From the NCBI GenBank assembly GCA_019639155.1, contig JAHBSJ010000016.1, positions 1-47,500 of the forward strand: a DNA stretch of 47,500 nucleotides. The letters run 5' to 3'. The stretch comes from Acidobacteriota bacterium. GTDB lineage: Bacteria > Acidobacteriota > Blastocatellia > Pyrinomonadales > Pyrinomonadaceae. The position numbers were made by a program, and so were the translations under genes. Of this stretch, positions 9,501 through 18,500 are shown one piece after another; the stretch's first letter is position 1, and the number at the start of each line of letters is the position of its first letter. The notes below the pieces were generated by a model. The model made no database searches. It saw nothing but the letters and a program-made list of their open reading frames with translations, and was not told where the DNA came from.

Positions 9501-12500
9501 AGGTTGCGGTTCAGGACGCGGGTGGAAACACGGTGGTCGCTCCGGCAAGGTCTATATCTCTCGGCATTTCAGGATTTGGCACACTTGCAGGCACAACCTT
9601 CAGGACCACGGTGAACGGCGTCGCGATCTTCAATAATGTGAGTGTGCCGACATTCGGAACTGGCCGCAGGCTGAGTGCCACTTCGAGCGGTTTACCATTG
9701 GAATTGAGCGATCAGTTCAACGTAGATGCCATTTTCACAGTGACAAATACGAATGACAGCGGTCCCGGATCGTTGCGGCAGGCGATTTTGAATTCCAACG
9801 CAGGGTCGAACTTCCCGCAACTGGCAAGGACCATTCGATTTGATATCCCAGGAGCAGGCCCGCATACGATAGCCCCCTTGACAGTTCTTCCGGTAACAAC
9901 GGCGAGAACCTTGATCGACGGAACATCACAGCCCGGTTATACCGGAATACCTCGGGTACAGATCACCGGTTCTAACCTGCCATTGAACTCGATAACGCCT
10001 AATATTGGGCTAAATGTCGGCGCGCCAGGATCGTTTTCTGAGGTGCGCGGATTATCGATCACCAATTTTAAGCATACGTCTCCGGCGATGGCCGCCGGTA
10101 TCTTTCTTGGTCCCTCAGGATTCGCGTCCCCGAATGTGACCGTAGTTTCAAATTATGTAGGTGTCACACCCGGCGGTGTAGCCGGCGGGAACAACGTCGG
10201 GATACAGATAAATGGAAGTGCTGCCGTGATCGGCGGAACTGATCCGGCACTGGGCAATGTGATCAGCGGGAATTCGACCGGATTGTTCATCACATTTAAC
10301 AGCACAACGAATACGGTCATCGGCAATAAGATCGGAACGAATCCCGCCGGGACCGTGAGTATCGCCAATGTCGTAGGATTGCGCGTCGAAGGCACAAACA
10401 ATATCATCGGCGGGAATGCGCCGGGCTCCGGAAATATAATTTCAGGCAATACCCAAGAGGGACTGATATTGCGCGGCCGCTCAAATTTGATCCGAGGGAA
10501 TACGATCGGTCGAAACGCTGCAAATACCGCGAACATTCCAAATTTGACAGGCATCGCGTTGCAGTCCGGCGTGTTACTCACCGGCGGCTTAACTCCGGGT
10601 GCGGATCTCATTGAAAACAACATTGTCGCCGGCAACACAAGGGCCGGTATCGACGCATCGACGACAGCGTCCAGTAACTACTATTCTCGAGGACGTTTTC
10701 AATTCAATTCGATCTTTCTAAATGGCGGGCTGGGCATCGCTCTATCGAATCCCCTTAGCCAAACGCCGAATGATCAAGGCGACGTCGATGTCGGCCCAAA
10801 TGACAAACTAAATTCTCTAGAGATTACCTCGGTTGCGGTCTCGGGCGGAACGACTGAGATCCGCGGCGGGTTCTTTAAGAAAACGGAGGGAGACAATTAC
10901 CGGGTTGATTTTTATTCAAATACAAACTGTTCGACGATCACCGGCAGGTCTGCTCAGAATTTCATCGAGTCTAAAAACTTCTCCTTGTTTGGTAATTCGC
11001 CCTTCAAGAGCAACCTGCTGTTTACGCTGCAAACCGCAATACCGTTCAATGAGGGTGTGTCGGCGATCATTGTTGACTCGCTCGGAAACACTTCAGAGAT
11101 CAGCCCTTGCAGATTCCCGGTTCCCGGAGTTTCGAATGTATCGGGACGAATTCTCGAGAACGGTGTAACCCCGATCCCTAACCTGACCGTCCGAGAGACC
11201 GTTACAGGTAAAACGGCCGTAACGAATGTCTCGGGAGAATACACCATCACCGGTCTGACGCAATTGGCTAATTACACGATCACGCCGATCAGCCCAAATC
11301 ATGTGTTCACGCCTGCGTCTATTCAGGTGACGAACCTGACGGGCGACGTGACGGAGCAGAATTTCTCCGCTGCTCGAACCGATCTGGTGCTGAGCGTCAA
11401 GGTCAACAGAGCATTGAACGGCTCGGTGATGCCGCTCGATAACGTATCGGTCCAACTGACGGGCGGTGCGAATAGGACCGCGACGACCGACGTCAACGGC
11501 AACGCGATATTCAATGGTGTGACGGCAGGGAACTATGCAGTTTCGGTCTCGAGAAATGGCTATGTGTTCACACCAAATTCGCAAAATGTGAATCTGACAA
11601 CGGATCAAACTACCAGTTTCAACGGCACTGCAGTTCCGGCCGATGCGGGAAGGCTGATCGATGTTTCCGCCGGAGCTGCGCCATACGCGGCCTTTTCGTT
11701 CAATGCTGACGGAAGCTCCGCTACGCCGGTATTGGATTACACCGAAATTGCTCGCATCACCTTCAATCATCTTTGTTTAAGCGCATCGATCTCTCCGGAT
11801 GGACGAAAGATCGCTGCTGGATGCAGGGTCATAACCCCACAGGGTGCAGTTCCGTTGGGTTATCTCTTTATAGCTAACCACGACGGATCAGGTCGAATCA
11901 CCGCAAATGCATCGGGAGTAAACCCCACAGAGTCTGTGGCAAGTACGATGGAAGGTGTGTCGTGGTCGGCGGACGGAACAAAGATCGCATATATTGCGGA
12001 CAAACGGCTTCGGGTTGTTAATGCGACTGGTGCCGGCGTGACGACGATCTATACGGCGAATGCCAAAGAGACGCTGTCCTCGACATCGTGGGCTCCGGAC
12101 GGGCTGTCGATAGTGGTGACCTCGGAACAGAGCGGCACGATCCGAACAAAACGTGTGAGCGTCGCCGATGGAACCACGGTCAATTTCCTGCCGGTCGGTG
12201 CAAAAATGGCAGCGTTCTCACCGAACGGTCAAAAAGTTGCCTTTATCCAAGGCACGACGCTGCGTGTAGCAAATGCAGACGGAACCGGCGCGACGTCATT
12301 GTTGCCGGCAGTCCAGGTCACAACTCTGACCTGGTCGCCTGACAGCCAAAAGATCGGATTCACTGAATCCGGGGGAATTTGGAATACGGTCAATGCTGAC
12401 GGCACGGGTCGCGTTCAAACAGATCGCCGACACAATCGGCCGCATTGGGGGCCGACGTTCGAGCCTGTCACGCCTGTTGGATCGAACGTCAATGTCCAAT

Positions 12501-15169
12501 CCGGCGGCGTTAGCATGACCTTCAGCAGCGTAACATCATCGGGCGACACGACAATACTGCCGATACCGCCAAATTCTGCCGGAACAACGCCGGGCGGATT
12601 CTCTATCGGTGAGTTTGGAGCTTGGGAGATATCGACGACGGCGAATGTCACGCCGCCGATCAACCTGTGTTTCACTTTGCCCACGTATGTGGGTCAGGCG
12701 CAGTTCAACAGCCTGAACATAATGCACAACGAGAACGGCGTGTTGGTGAACAGGACGACGTCTCGGACATTCGCGACCCGCACGATCTGTGCGACGGTGA
12801 ATTCGCTTTCACCCTTTGTGATCGCGGAAGAGATCGACTCATCGCTCCCGACGGTCTCGGGCGTTGTCCAGGACCCGAACGGCGAGCCGATGGCAGGCGT
12901 GCAGATGCTGCTCTCCGGCACGGATGAGCGTTCGACATTCACAGACAGCAATGGCGTTTTCAACTTTGTTAACCTCACTGAAGATGGAAGCTATATCGTT
13001 ACGCCAAAACTGCCGGGCTATATCTTCGGTCCATCTTCGGACGGCATAGAATCGTTGACCGGCGATCAGACGATGTTCTTTACCGGCACTGCGACGACCT
13101 ACACGATCTCAGGACGTGCGTACGACGGTAACGGAACGGGCATTCCGAACGTCGAGATCAACGTCGGCGGCGGCTCGAACGCAGCGACGATGACCGATGC
13201 GGATGGAAATTACTCTATCGCAGGGCTTCCTGCTGACGCGCCATACGTGGTTTCGGCGACGAAAGAAGACGTCGATCTGGCGAATAATCCCAAAATCATC
13301 GATACGCTAATTGGCGATAGGCCGAATGTCGATTTCACAACTGACGGCGATTGCCTATTCAGCATCGATCCTACACTGCAGAATTACACGAACGCAGGCG
13401 GTTCCGGTTCGATCGCCGTTACTGCGAACGACTCTCAATGCGATTGGACGGCGGTCAGTAATGACGCGTGGATCACGGTTACGTCGGGTGCTTCGGGTAG
13501 TGGGAACGGCACGGTCGAATACTCTGTCACGGCGAATACAGGGGACGTGCGAACGGGTTCTATCACGGTCGCGGGCGAGACGTTCACTGTAACGCAGGCG
13601 GCGAGCTGTCCCACCGTTTCGATCCCGACAAGCGGCCTGACAGGCGCACCGGGAACTTCGCTCACGGTGCCCGTCAATGTCACGGATATTACGGGCCGCG
13701 GTGCGACGGCGTATGACTTTACGCTGACCTATGACCCGGCGGTGTTGGAATTCACGGGTGAGAGCATCGCGGGCACGCTGAGCAGCAACTACCTCGTCCA
13801 GGTCAACGAACCGATCGCCGGAACGCTCGTCGTGTCCGGTTTCGGTGTGGACGACCTGACGGGAGCGGGCGTGCTGCTTAAGCTGCAATTCGACATCACA
13901 GCGACTACGTCTTCGTGCAGCACTTTGCATCTGGCGGTGTTCGAATTCAACGAAGGCACGCCATGCGTCGTGACGGAGGACGGCGAGGCGTGTTCTGAGA
14001 ACCGACGCGTCACGGGCCTAGTCACTTACGGAAATTCGCTGACGCCGCCGGCAGTTCCGAACGTCACGATCAGCGGTTCGGGCTCGCCGAACGTCAGCAC
14101 CATAACGGACGCGGACGGTTTGTACGAACTGACCGGTTTCGGTGCGGGCGCATATACTCTGACGCCTTCGAAGACCGGCCATACCGCTGCGATCACGGCG
14201 TTTGACGCTGCTATAACCGCACGCCACGTGATCGGCACCGTAATTCTGAACGCGACCCAGCAGACGGTCGCCGATGTCAGCAATAACGGCACTATCTCGT
14301 CGTTCGACGCATCGCAGATCGCACGTTTTGCTGTCGGCAACCCGAACACGGGCACGGCCGGAACGTGGCGGTTTACGCCGCCGAGCCGCAATTACGCGGC
14401 CGTAAACGGCCACATCGCCGCACAGGATCACGTTGCGTTGCTGATGGGCGAGGTATCGGGCAACTGGGCCGTCGCTCCGCCGCCGGAACCGCTCACAGAG
14501 GGCGTCCCGCCGATCAGCGTGTCGTTGCCCAATGTTTCATCGGGCACATCGACGACCGTTCTGGTGCCGATCACGACCGGCGACGTAACGGCACGCGGCG
14601 TGATATCGCATCAGTTCGAGGTGTCGTACAACCCCGCGGTCGCCGTGCCGAACGCGGTTCCGGTTGAAAAGGCCGGCACGCTCAGCGGCGAGTTGCTCGT
14701 CGTCTCGAATACGGATACGCCGGGCATTCTACGCGTGGCGGTTTACGGCACCGAGGACATTGTCGGCGAGGGAACTCTGCTGAACCTGCGGTTCGACGTC
14801 GTCGGTGCTCCGGGCACATCGACGCCGCTGAATTTCGTCGGCTTTATGTTCAACGAGAACGATCCGCAGAGCTCAAAGACCAACGGCAGCATCTCGGTGC
14901 TCGTGCCTACGAACGCGGGCGTCGAAGTGTCAGGGCGTGTGATGACGCCCGACGGACGCGGACTTCGCAACGCAACTGTGACGATGACCGATGCTAACGG
15001 CGTCGTCCGAAACGCCGTCACGTCGAGCTTCGGATATTACCGCTTCGAAGGCGTGCCCGTGGGCGATTCGTTCGTGATGACGGTCAACTCACGCAGCTAC
15101 CGATTCGTCCCACGCGTCGTCAACGTCCTCGACAATATGACGGATGTCGATTTCATCGGGCTGGAATAA
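6572..15169 (+). CDS. Giant secreted multidomain surface protein (beta-solenoid, Ig-like, beta-helix, TolB propeller, BACON, cohesin-like)
   Basis: The ATG at 6572 is preferred over an upstream TTG at 6512 because it places a signal-like segment (VLAGIAVVSISMAAVAL) at the N-terminus; the product is 2865 residues. Approximate order: Gly/Asn-rich beta-solenoid with GGTFDCSAAS-type repeats (~87-770); two Ig-like domains (~847-1053); right-handed beta-helix introduced by VTNTNDSGPGSLRQAI and carrying NVISGN motifs (~1053-1510); two carboxypeptidase-regulatory-like domains (~1517-1690); TolB/WD40-like propeller with SPDGRKIA, SADGTKIAY and SPNGQKVAF blades (~1734-1967); two more regulatory-like domains (~2094-2258); BACON domain (~2260-2345, WITVTSGASGSG); cohesin-like (~2347-2480); dockerin-like pair (~2540-2594); second cohesin-like (~2646-2777); shared C-terminal domain (~2783-2865). 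Likely cell-surface adhesin or glycan-binding protein; no catalytic residues recognised. Confidence 0.88.
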   Translation: MKVYKYNVLAGIAVVSISMAAVALEQGIGIYRLLADAEGILAPIVNGAEVAEIPDNGFGNVESRADLHSAAPADCVAGQKTWDGEGLTNNWSEPANWTCDQVPANTDLVIFDGTSTKDAFIDTNITVNRWQINAGYTGTITQGPSSSVSVLFNFNAPFFTQSSGNFVCSSAPVTFESSIVTFSGGTFDCSAASSMIVRATSQAFSLNGGTFTAPAGTLSFNGGVVNIASASFSHNNGTVAFRGYDGPNGFSCCVTLNIDGALAGQMALNNLNLDNSLASGQLTLSDQDVLVANGTLSLLDGDLRMLNPNSSNGNTAIHAFGPVVVSPNWGNATGDTGDATVKLLGNSARTVEIPSGLVGTFNAMVVDAPNTIVNATGNGELRFYKVDLIQGTINTGVTEFGYGNQFPYSSSSISGGTFNCGTGTVTGRQSVLVMTGGIFDCSAASEMSLLFSRLDLTGGLFTAPAATMNLFGLIGGVPPLNVNGGTFLHNNGTLKLGRISSTDPPVFSSQSGIEVNGSQPGTLDVNNVVCDDDVNNPNTFSALFGGGDTIRVRGNFTLSKGQLGQIGSGALPNLELFGDLSVNGTAVSAGGFSVPNIRFVGTGDQNVSRSGTAEFPGGSYFINKPSGSVISSGDLDLTYLDGFSNRQGNDLSIQSGRLYLNNESNLRVRNLTLNAAGSLVNDSSTTITLFGNVINNGIIDLQGGGAACPENDTILIRSNNTTQRTWTGTGIYRLVDVDVERMGGTGNKNVFSGTNSGNNNATWIFNSGCPEALSLSPTTATVQTAATQQFTASGGFGTRTFSLAVNNSGGSINPTTGFYTAGSAPGTTDTVRVTDGIGSTIDASVTVFGPPTQVAFTSQPVSTTGGAILNTITVAVQDAAGTTLTNSTAPVTLSIADNPGGGVLSGTVTRNAVNGIATFNDLSINKAGAGYTLLASSGSLASATSNAFNIIVGAATKLTFLTQPADTVPNTQFQPIQVAVQDAGGNTVVAPARSISLGISGFGTLAGTTFRTTVNGVAIFNNVSVPTFGTGRRLSATSSGLPLELSDQFNVDAIFTVTNTNDSGPGSLRQAILNSNAGSNFPQLARTIRFDIPGAGPHTIAPLTVLPVTTARTLIDGTSQPGYTGIPRVQITGSNLPLNSITPNIGLNVGAPGSFSEVRGLSITNFKHTSPAMAAGIFLGPSGFASPNVTVVSNYVGVTPGGVAGGNNVGIQINGSAAVIGGTDPALGNVISGNSTGLFITFNSTTNTVIGNKIGTNPAGTVSIANVVGLRVEGTNNIIGGNAPGSGNIISGNTQEGLILRGRSNLIRGNTIGRNAANTANIPNLTGIALQSGVLLTGGLTPGADLIENNIVAGNTRAGIDASTTASSNYYSRGRFQFNSIFLNGGLGIALSNPLSQTPNDQGDVDVGPNDKLNSLEITSVAVSGGTTEIRGGFFKKTEGDNYRVDFYSNTNCSTITGRSAQNFIESKNFSLFGNSPFKSNLLFTLQTAIPFNEGVSAIIVDSLGNTSEISPCRFPVPGVSNVSGRILENGVTPIPNLTVRETVTGKTAVTNVSGEYTITGLTQLANYTITPISPNHVFTPASIQVTNLTGDVTEQNFSAARTDLVLSVKVNRALNGSVMPLDNVSVQLTGGANRTATTDVNGNAIFNGVTAGNYAVSVSRNGYVFTPNSQNVNLTTDQTTSFNGTAVPADAGRLIDVSAGAAPYAAFSFNADGSSATPVLDYTEIARITFNHLCLSASISPDGRKIAAGCRVITPQGAVPLGYLFIANHDGSGRITANASGVNPTESVASTMEGVSWSADGTKIAYIADKRLRVVNATGAGVTTIYTANAKETLSSTSWAPDGLSIVVTSEQSGTIRTKRVSVADGTTVNFLPVGAKMAAFSPNGQKVAFIQGTTLRVANADGTGATSLLPAVQVTTLTWSPDSQKIGFTESGGIWNTVNADGTGRVQTDRRHNRPHWGPTFEPVTPVGSNVNVQSGGVSMTFSSVTSSGDTTILPIPPNSAGTTPGGFSIGEFGAWEISTTANVTPPINLCFTLPTYVGQAQFNSLNIMHNENGVLVNRTTSRTFATRTICATVNSLSPFVIAEEIDSSLPTVSGVVQDPNGEPMAGVQMLLSGTDERSTFTDSNGVFNFVNLTEDGSYIVTPKLPGYIFGPSSDGIESLTGDQTMFFTGTATTYTISGRAYDGNGTGIPNVEINVGGGSNAATMTDADGNYSIAGLPADAPYVVSATKEDVDLANNPKIIDTLIGDRPNVDFTTDGDCLFSIDPTLQNYTNAGGSGSIAVTANDSQCDWTAVSNDAWITVTSGASGSGNGTVEYSVTANTGDVRTGSITVAGETFTVTQAASCPTVSIPTSGLTGAPGTSLTVPVNVTDITGRGATAYDFTLTYDPAVLEFTGESIAGTLSSNYLVQVNEPIAGTLVVSGFGVDDLTGAGVLLKLQFDITATTSSCSTLHLAVFEFNEGTPCVVTEDGEACSENRRVTGLVTYGNSLTPPAVPNVTISGSGSPNVSTITDADGLYELTGFGAGAYTLTPSKTGHTAAITAFDAAITARHVIGTVILNATQQTVADVSNNGTISSFDASQIARFAVGNPNTGTAGTWRFTPPSRNYAAVNGHIAAQDHVALLMGEVSGNWAVAPPPEPLTEGVPPISVSLPNVSSGTSTTVLVPITTGDVTARGVISHQFEVSYNPAVAVPNAVPVEKAGTLSGELLVVSNTDTPGILRVAVYGTEDIVGEGTLLNLRFDVVGAPGTSTPLNFVGFMFNENDPQSSKTNGSISVLVPTNAGVEVSGRVMTPDGRGLRNATVTMTDANGVVRNAVTSSFGYYRFEGVPVGDSFVMTVNSRSYRFVPRVVNVLDNMTDVDFIGLE

Positions 15170-15545
15170 CTGTCAGAAACAACTTGGGGGCCGTTTGATA
15201 AGTCATGCGGCTCCCTCGTACACGATGAAAACAGCAATGTCTACAACAAAGGAGTTTGTTGTTTTGATTCAATAACTGGTAATATTGCGAAGTAATCAAT
15301 AGAACCTCAGTTTCGAATATCGCAGCGATGTTTAAAGGTCAGAGCTGCTAACCTCTCAACATCGAAACTGAAAATAACAGTTCGCTTTTCAATCGTTGCT
15401 CAAGATAAAGACGGTCACGGACGTGACGGATCAACTTCCGCCCAAATGTTTCCGTGCGAATTGAGGGTGGCGGCAAGCGAACTTAAAAGCCATTGCGTCG
15501 GCCCTTTTCGGATACCGTAAACAGTCAAGCGGAACAGGAGAACAA
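15170..15545. other. Intergenic region between the two largest secreted-protein genes
   Basis: This 376-base stretch has no credible gene. It holds the hairpin at 15243-15262, a small palindrome GTCACGGACGTGAC near 15414-15427, and the strong ribosome site AGGAG at 15536-15540 for the next gene. A promoter for the downstream gene is expected here, but no clear -35/-10 pair stands out. Confidence 0.6.
15243..15266 (+). terminator. Probable intrinsic terminator of the giant gene
   Basis: ACAACAAA (15243-15250) pairs perfectly with TTTGTTGT (15255-15262) around a GGAG loop and runs into further Ts. It lies 74 bases after the stop codon. The stem is AT-rich, so it may be weak. Confidence 0.45.
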
Positions 15546-18500
15546 ATGACAGCTAATAGAACACGCGGCACCCAATCGATGAAAGGATCACTAATTTTTG
15601 TTGTGGGTGTTATAGCCCTGTGCACATCGATCTTTGCTTTAGGTGATTACGGGAGTCTGCGTCTGGCCTTCGCATCGGGCGAACACTCCGCCGATACCGG
15701 CCGGGAGTCGTCGATAAGTGAAAATACGCCGGGCGCTTCGTCCAGGCAACATAGCGGTGTTTTTTCCGAGACACACTTAGTAGAAGAGAGCAGACTCGGA
15801 TCGACGGTTTATTCTGATTCCACTGTTTCTTTAAGTGCGAACGCTGTCATAGATCCGGTGATCCCGCCTGTAGGTGCTACCCGCATTCACGTTACATCTC
15901 CGACGAGATTCAAAGGGATCCTGCATGCAGATCCTTCGACCGGCCGAGTATACGCGACAAATGCTTACCCTGCAGGCACTTATCCTATCAGAGTGACAAT
16001 GACCGGAAATTCCGGCACGACGGTTGAGACCTTCAACCTAACCGTCTTAGCCGGAACACCCTGCGCAGGGACACCTAATTTCGCTGCAGGAGCCATCTTT
16101 CAGCCATTTAATTCTAATGATGGCTACAATCTTGCAACCGGCGATTTCAATAACGACGGCAACGCGGACATAATTCTCACGGACGTGTTCGTTGCATTCG
16201 TCGGACGGTTCGTTGAGGTTCACGCGGGTAATGGGAACGGCGGCTTTAGCTATTTAGGTTCCACACAACATGACGCGCCTTTTGAAATTATCGAGGTTGC
16301 GGACTTTAATGGAGACGGATTTCAAGATCTCGCCGGTAATGATTTTTCTAACTCGAGGATCCGCATCCTTTTGGGCAACGGCGACGGAACATTCACCACC
16401 GGATCAGCGGCCTCGGTCGCATTCACTCCCGCCGGCCTGAGGGTTGCGGACATGAACGATGACGGGATTCCCGATCTCGTTACAGCCGGGAACAACCCGA
16501 GCAGGGCGGCAATACTCCTTGGAGCCGGGGACGGAACCTTTTCGGTCAGTGCGGAAGTCGAATCCAGTGGAAATCCGCTCAGGATCGCAGCGGACGATTT
16601 CAACGGAGACGGGTTTAAGGACATAGCTGTAGCTAACCAGAACACCATCATGTTCCCGGTCAGCTCGCTCCGGATCTATTTCGGAGACGGGAACGGCGGA
16701 GCAACAGACTCAGGAATATCTGTGCCGATCTCCCTCGCCAATTCTCTTGTGCTTGGTGATTTCAATCAGGACGGCATCGCTGACCTGGTAACGCCCGGCT
16801 CGCTGGCACCGCTCGATTCCTTGTGGGTAACCGCATTGCTGGGCAACGGCACCGGTAATTTTAACGGCGGTTCGCCTGCATTCTTCGAAATGAACCAAAG
16901 GGTGTTGCTGTCGGGCGATTTTAACAACGACGGGAAAGACGATCTCTTCGCCGCTGACGCAAACGATTTTTTCAAGATCGGTCTCGGGAACGGTGCAGGC
17001 GGCTTTTCGGTGTCCGCAGGATTTCCGTTTGGCGGAGCCGGAGGCATTCAGTTGCCCGGAATACGGGCAAGTATCACCGATTTTAATGGAGACGGCGTCC
17101 AAGACATTGCTCTGGTTCGCTCACAACCTAATCGTGCGGTAAATGTATTTACCGGTGTATGCGCGGCAGCGACACCAACGCCAACACCGGCAGCGACGCC
17201 GACGCCAACTCCGGCGTCGACACCGACGCCGGCCCCGTCACCTACTCCGACCCCATTACCGCCGGGAACCACGAAGTGGCAGCCGGACGTGACGATGCCC
17301 GCAGCCGTACCCGACAATAATCCCGCAGGCGTTTCGATACCCTTCACGGTTTCGGGACTGACAGGAGGAGTCATCGGCGTCCGCGTACAGAACATGCTTT
17401 GGGCTCCCCAGCACACCTATGGCGGCGATGTGATTGTAAGGCTGTCGGCTCCGGGCGGCTCGCCCAGCGCCACTATACATGAGCGTAGGGGCCGCACTTC
17501 ATGCGGATCCGGGTTTGGGAGTTCTGCTGCCCTCGCCGGACCATACACATTCGGGGACGCCTTTTCTGCGTCACCAAACTTCCATACTAGAAGCGGCAAC
17601 CCTGTGCCGGCGGGTGACTATCAGGCAACACGATGCCTTACAACGCCCGGAGAGATCGTTTTTCTCGACGCGATATTCACCATGGCTGCAAGGCCGGGCA
17701 GCTACGACACTGAGCGCGATCGGCTGGAGGTTTTCAACGAATTGTCCCCCGAGGCCGCGAACGGAATATGGACGCTCAATATCAGTGATATTGTCTCAGG
17801 CGACACGGGCTCCATCGCGGCTGTCGAACTGCGTATAGATACATCGGATGTGATGCCGACGCCGTCTCCTACACCTACGCCTTCACCGTCGCCCTCGCCG
17901 GTCGCATGCCCCGCGAATACGACACCATTTGGGACAGCAACTATAGACCCGCTCGGAGGCCTGGTTTCCATAAATACTTGTGTCTATGCGGGAGAATATT
18001 CGACCATTAACGGAGCCGTTGCGGGTCAGGTTCTGAGGTTTACCAACAGCAACGCTACAGATATTATTACCATCCGCAGCGGTTCGCCATCCGGAACGGT
18101 GTTAGCTTTTGGGCCGTCGCCGCTCGAATTTGCAAATACATTCACCGGAACGCTTTACGCTCATTGGAATACTTCGTCGTGTGGTTCACAGAGCTCATGC
18201 CGTACCACAACCGTCCAAGTGATCGGCGGCCCAACGCCTACGCCGACACCGACACCGACTCCGACGCCTAGTCCGACACCGAGCCCAACGCCTTCTCCTT
18301 CGCCGACGCCCACACCGACGCCGTCACCTATACCATCGCCTACGTGCGACGGTTCGCCTATTGGAAATACTCCCTTAAGGGCTGAGAGCGTTGGTCCGGG
18401 AACATATGTGCACAGCACCATCGGTTATACGAATAACTTCACGTCCGGCAGTGCATTAGGGTGCACCGGCACAGCCGGGGCCGACCGTGCTTATATCGTT

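Noticed and set aside
15413..15545. Possible riboswitch (c-di-GMP-like) upstream of the 2113-residue protein gene
   Set aside because: Some purine-rich segments looked suggestive, but the conserved core sequences of the known c-di-GMP aptamers are not present and no convincing three-way fold could be drawn.
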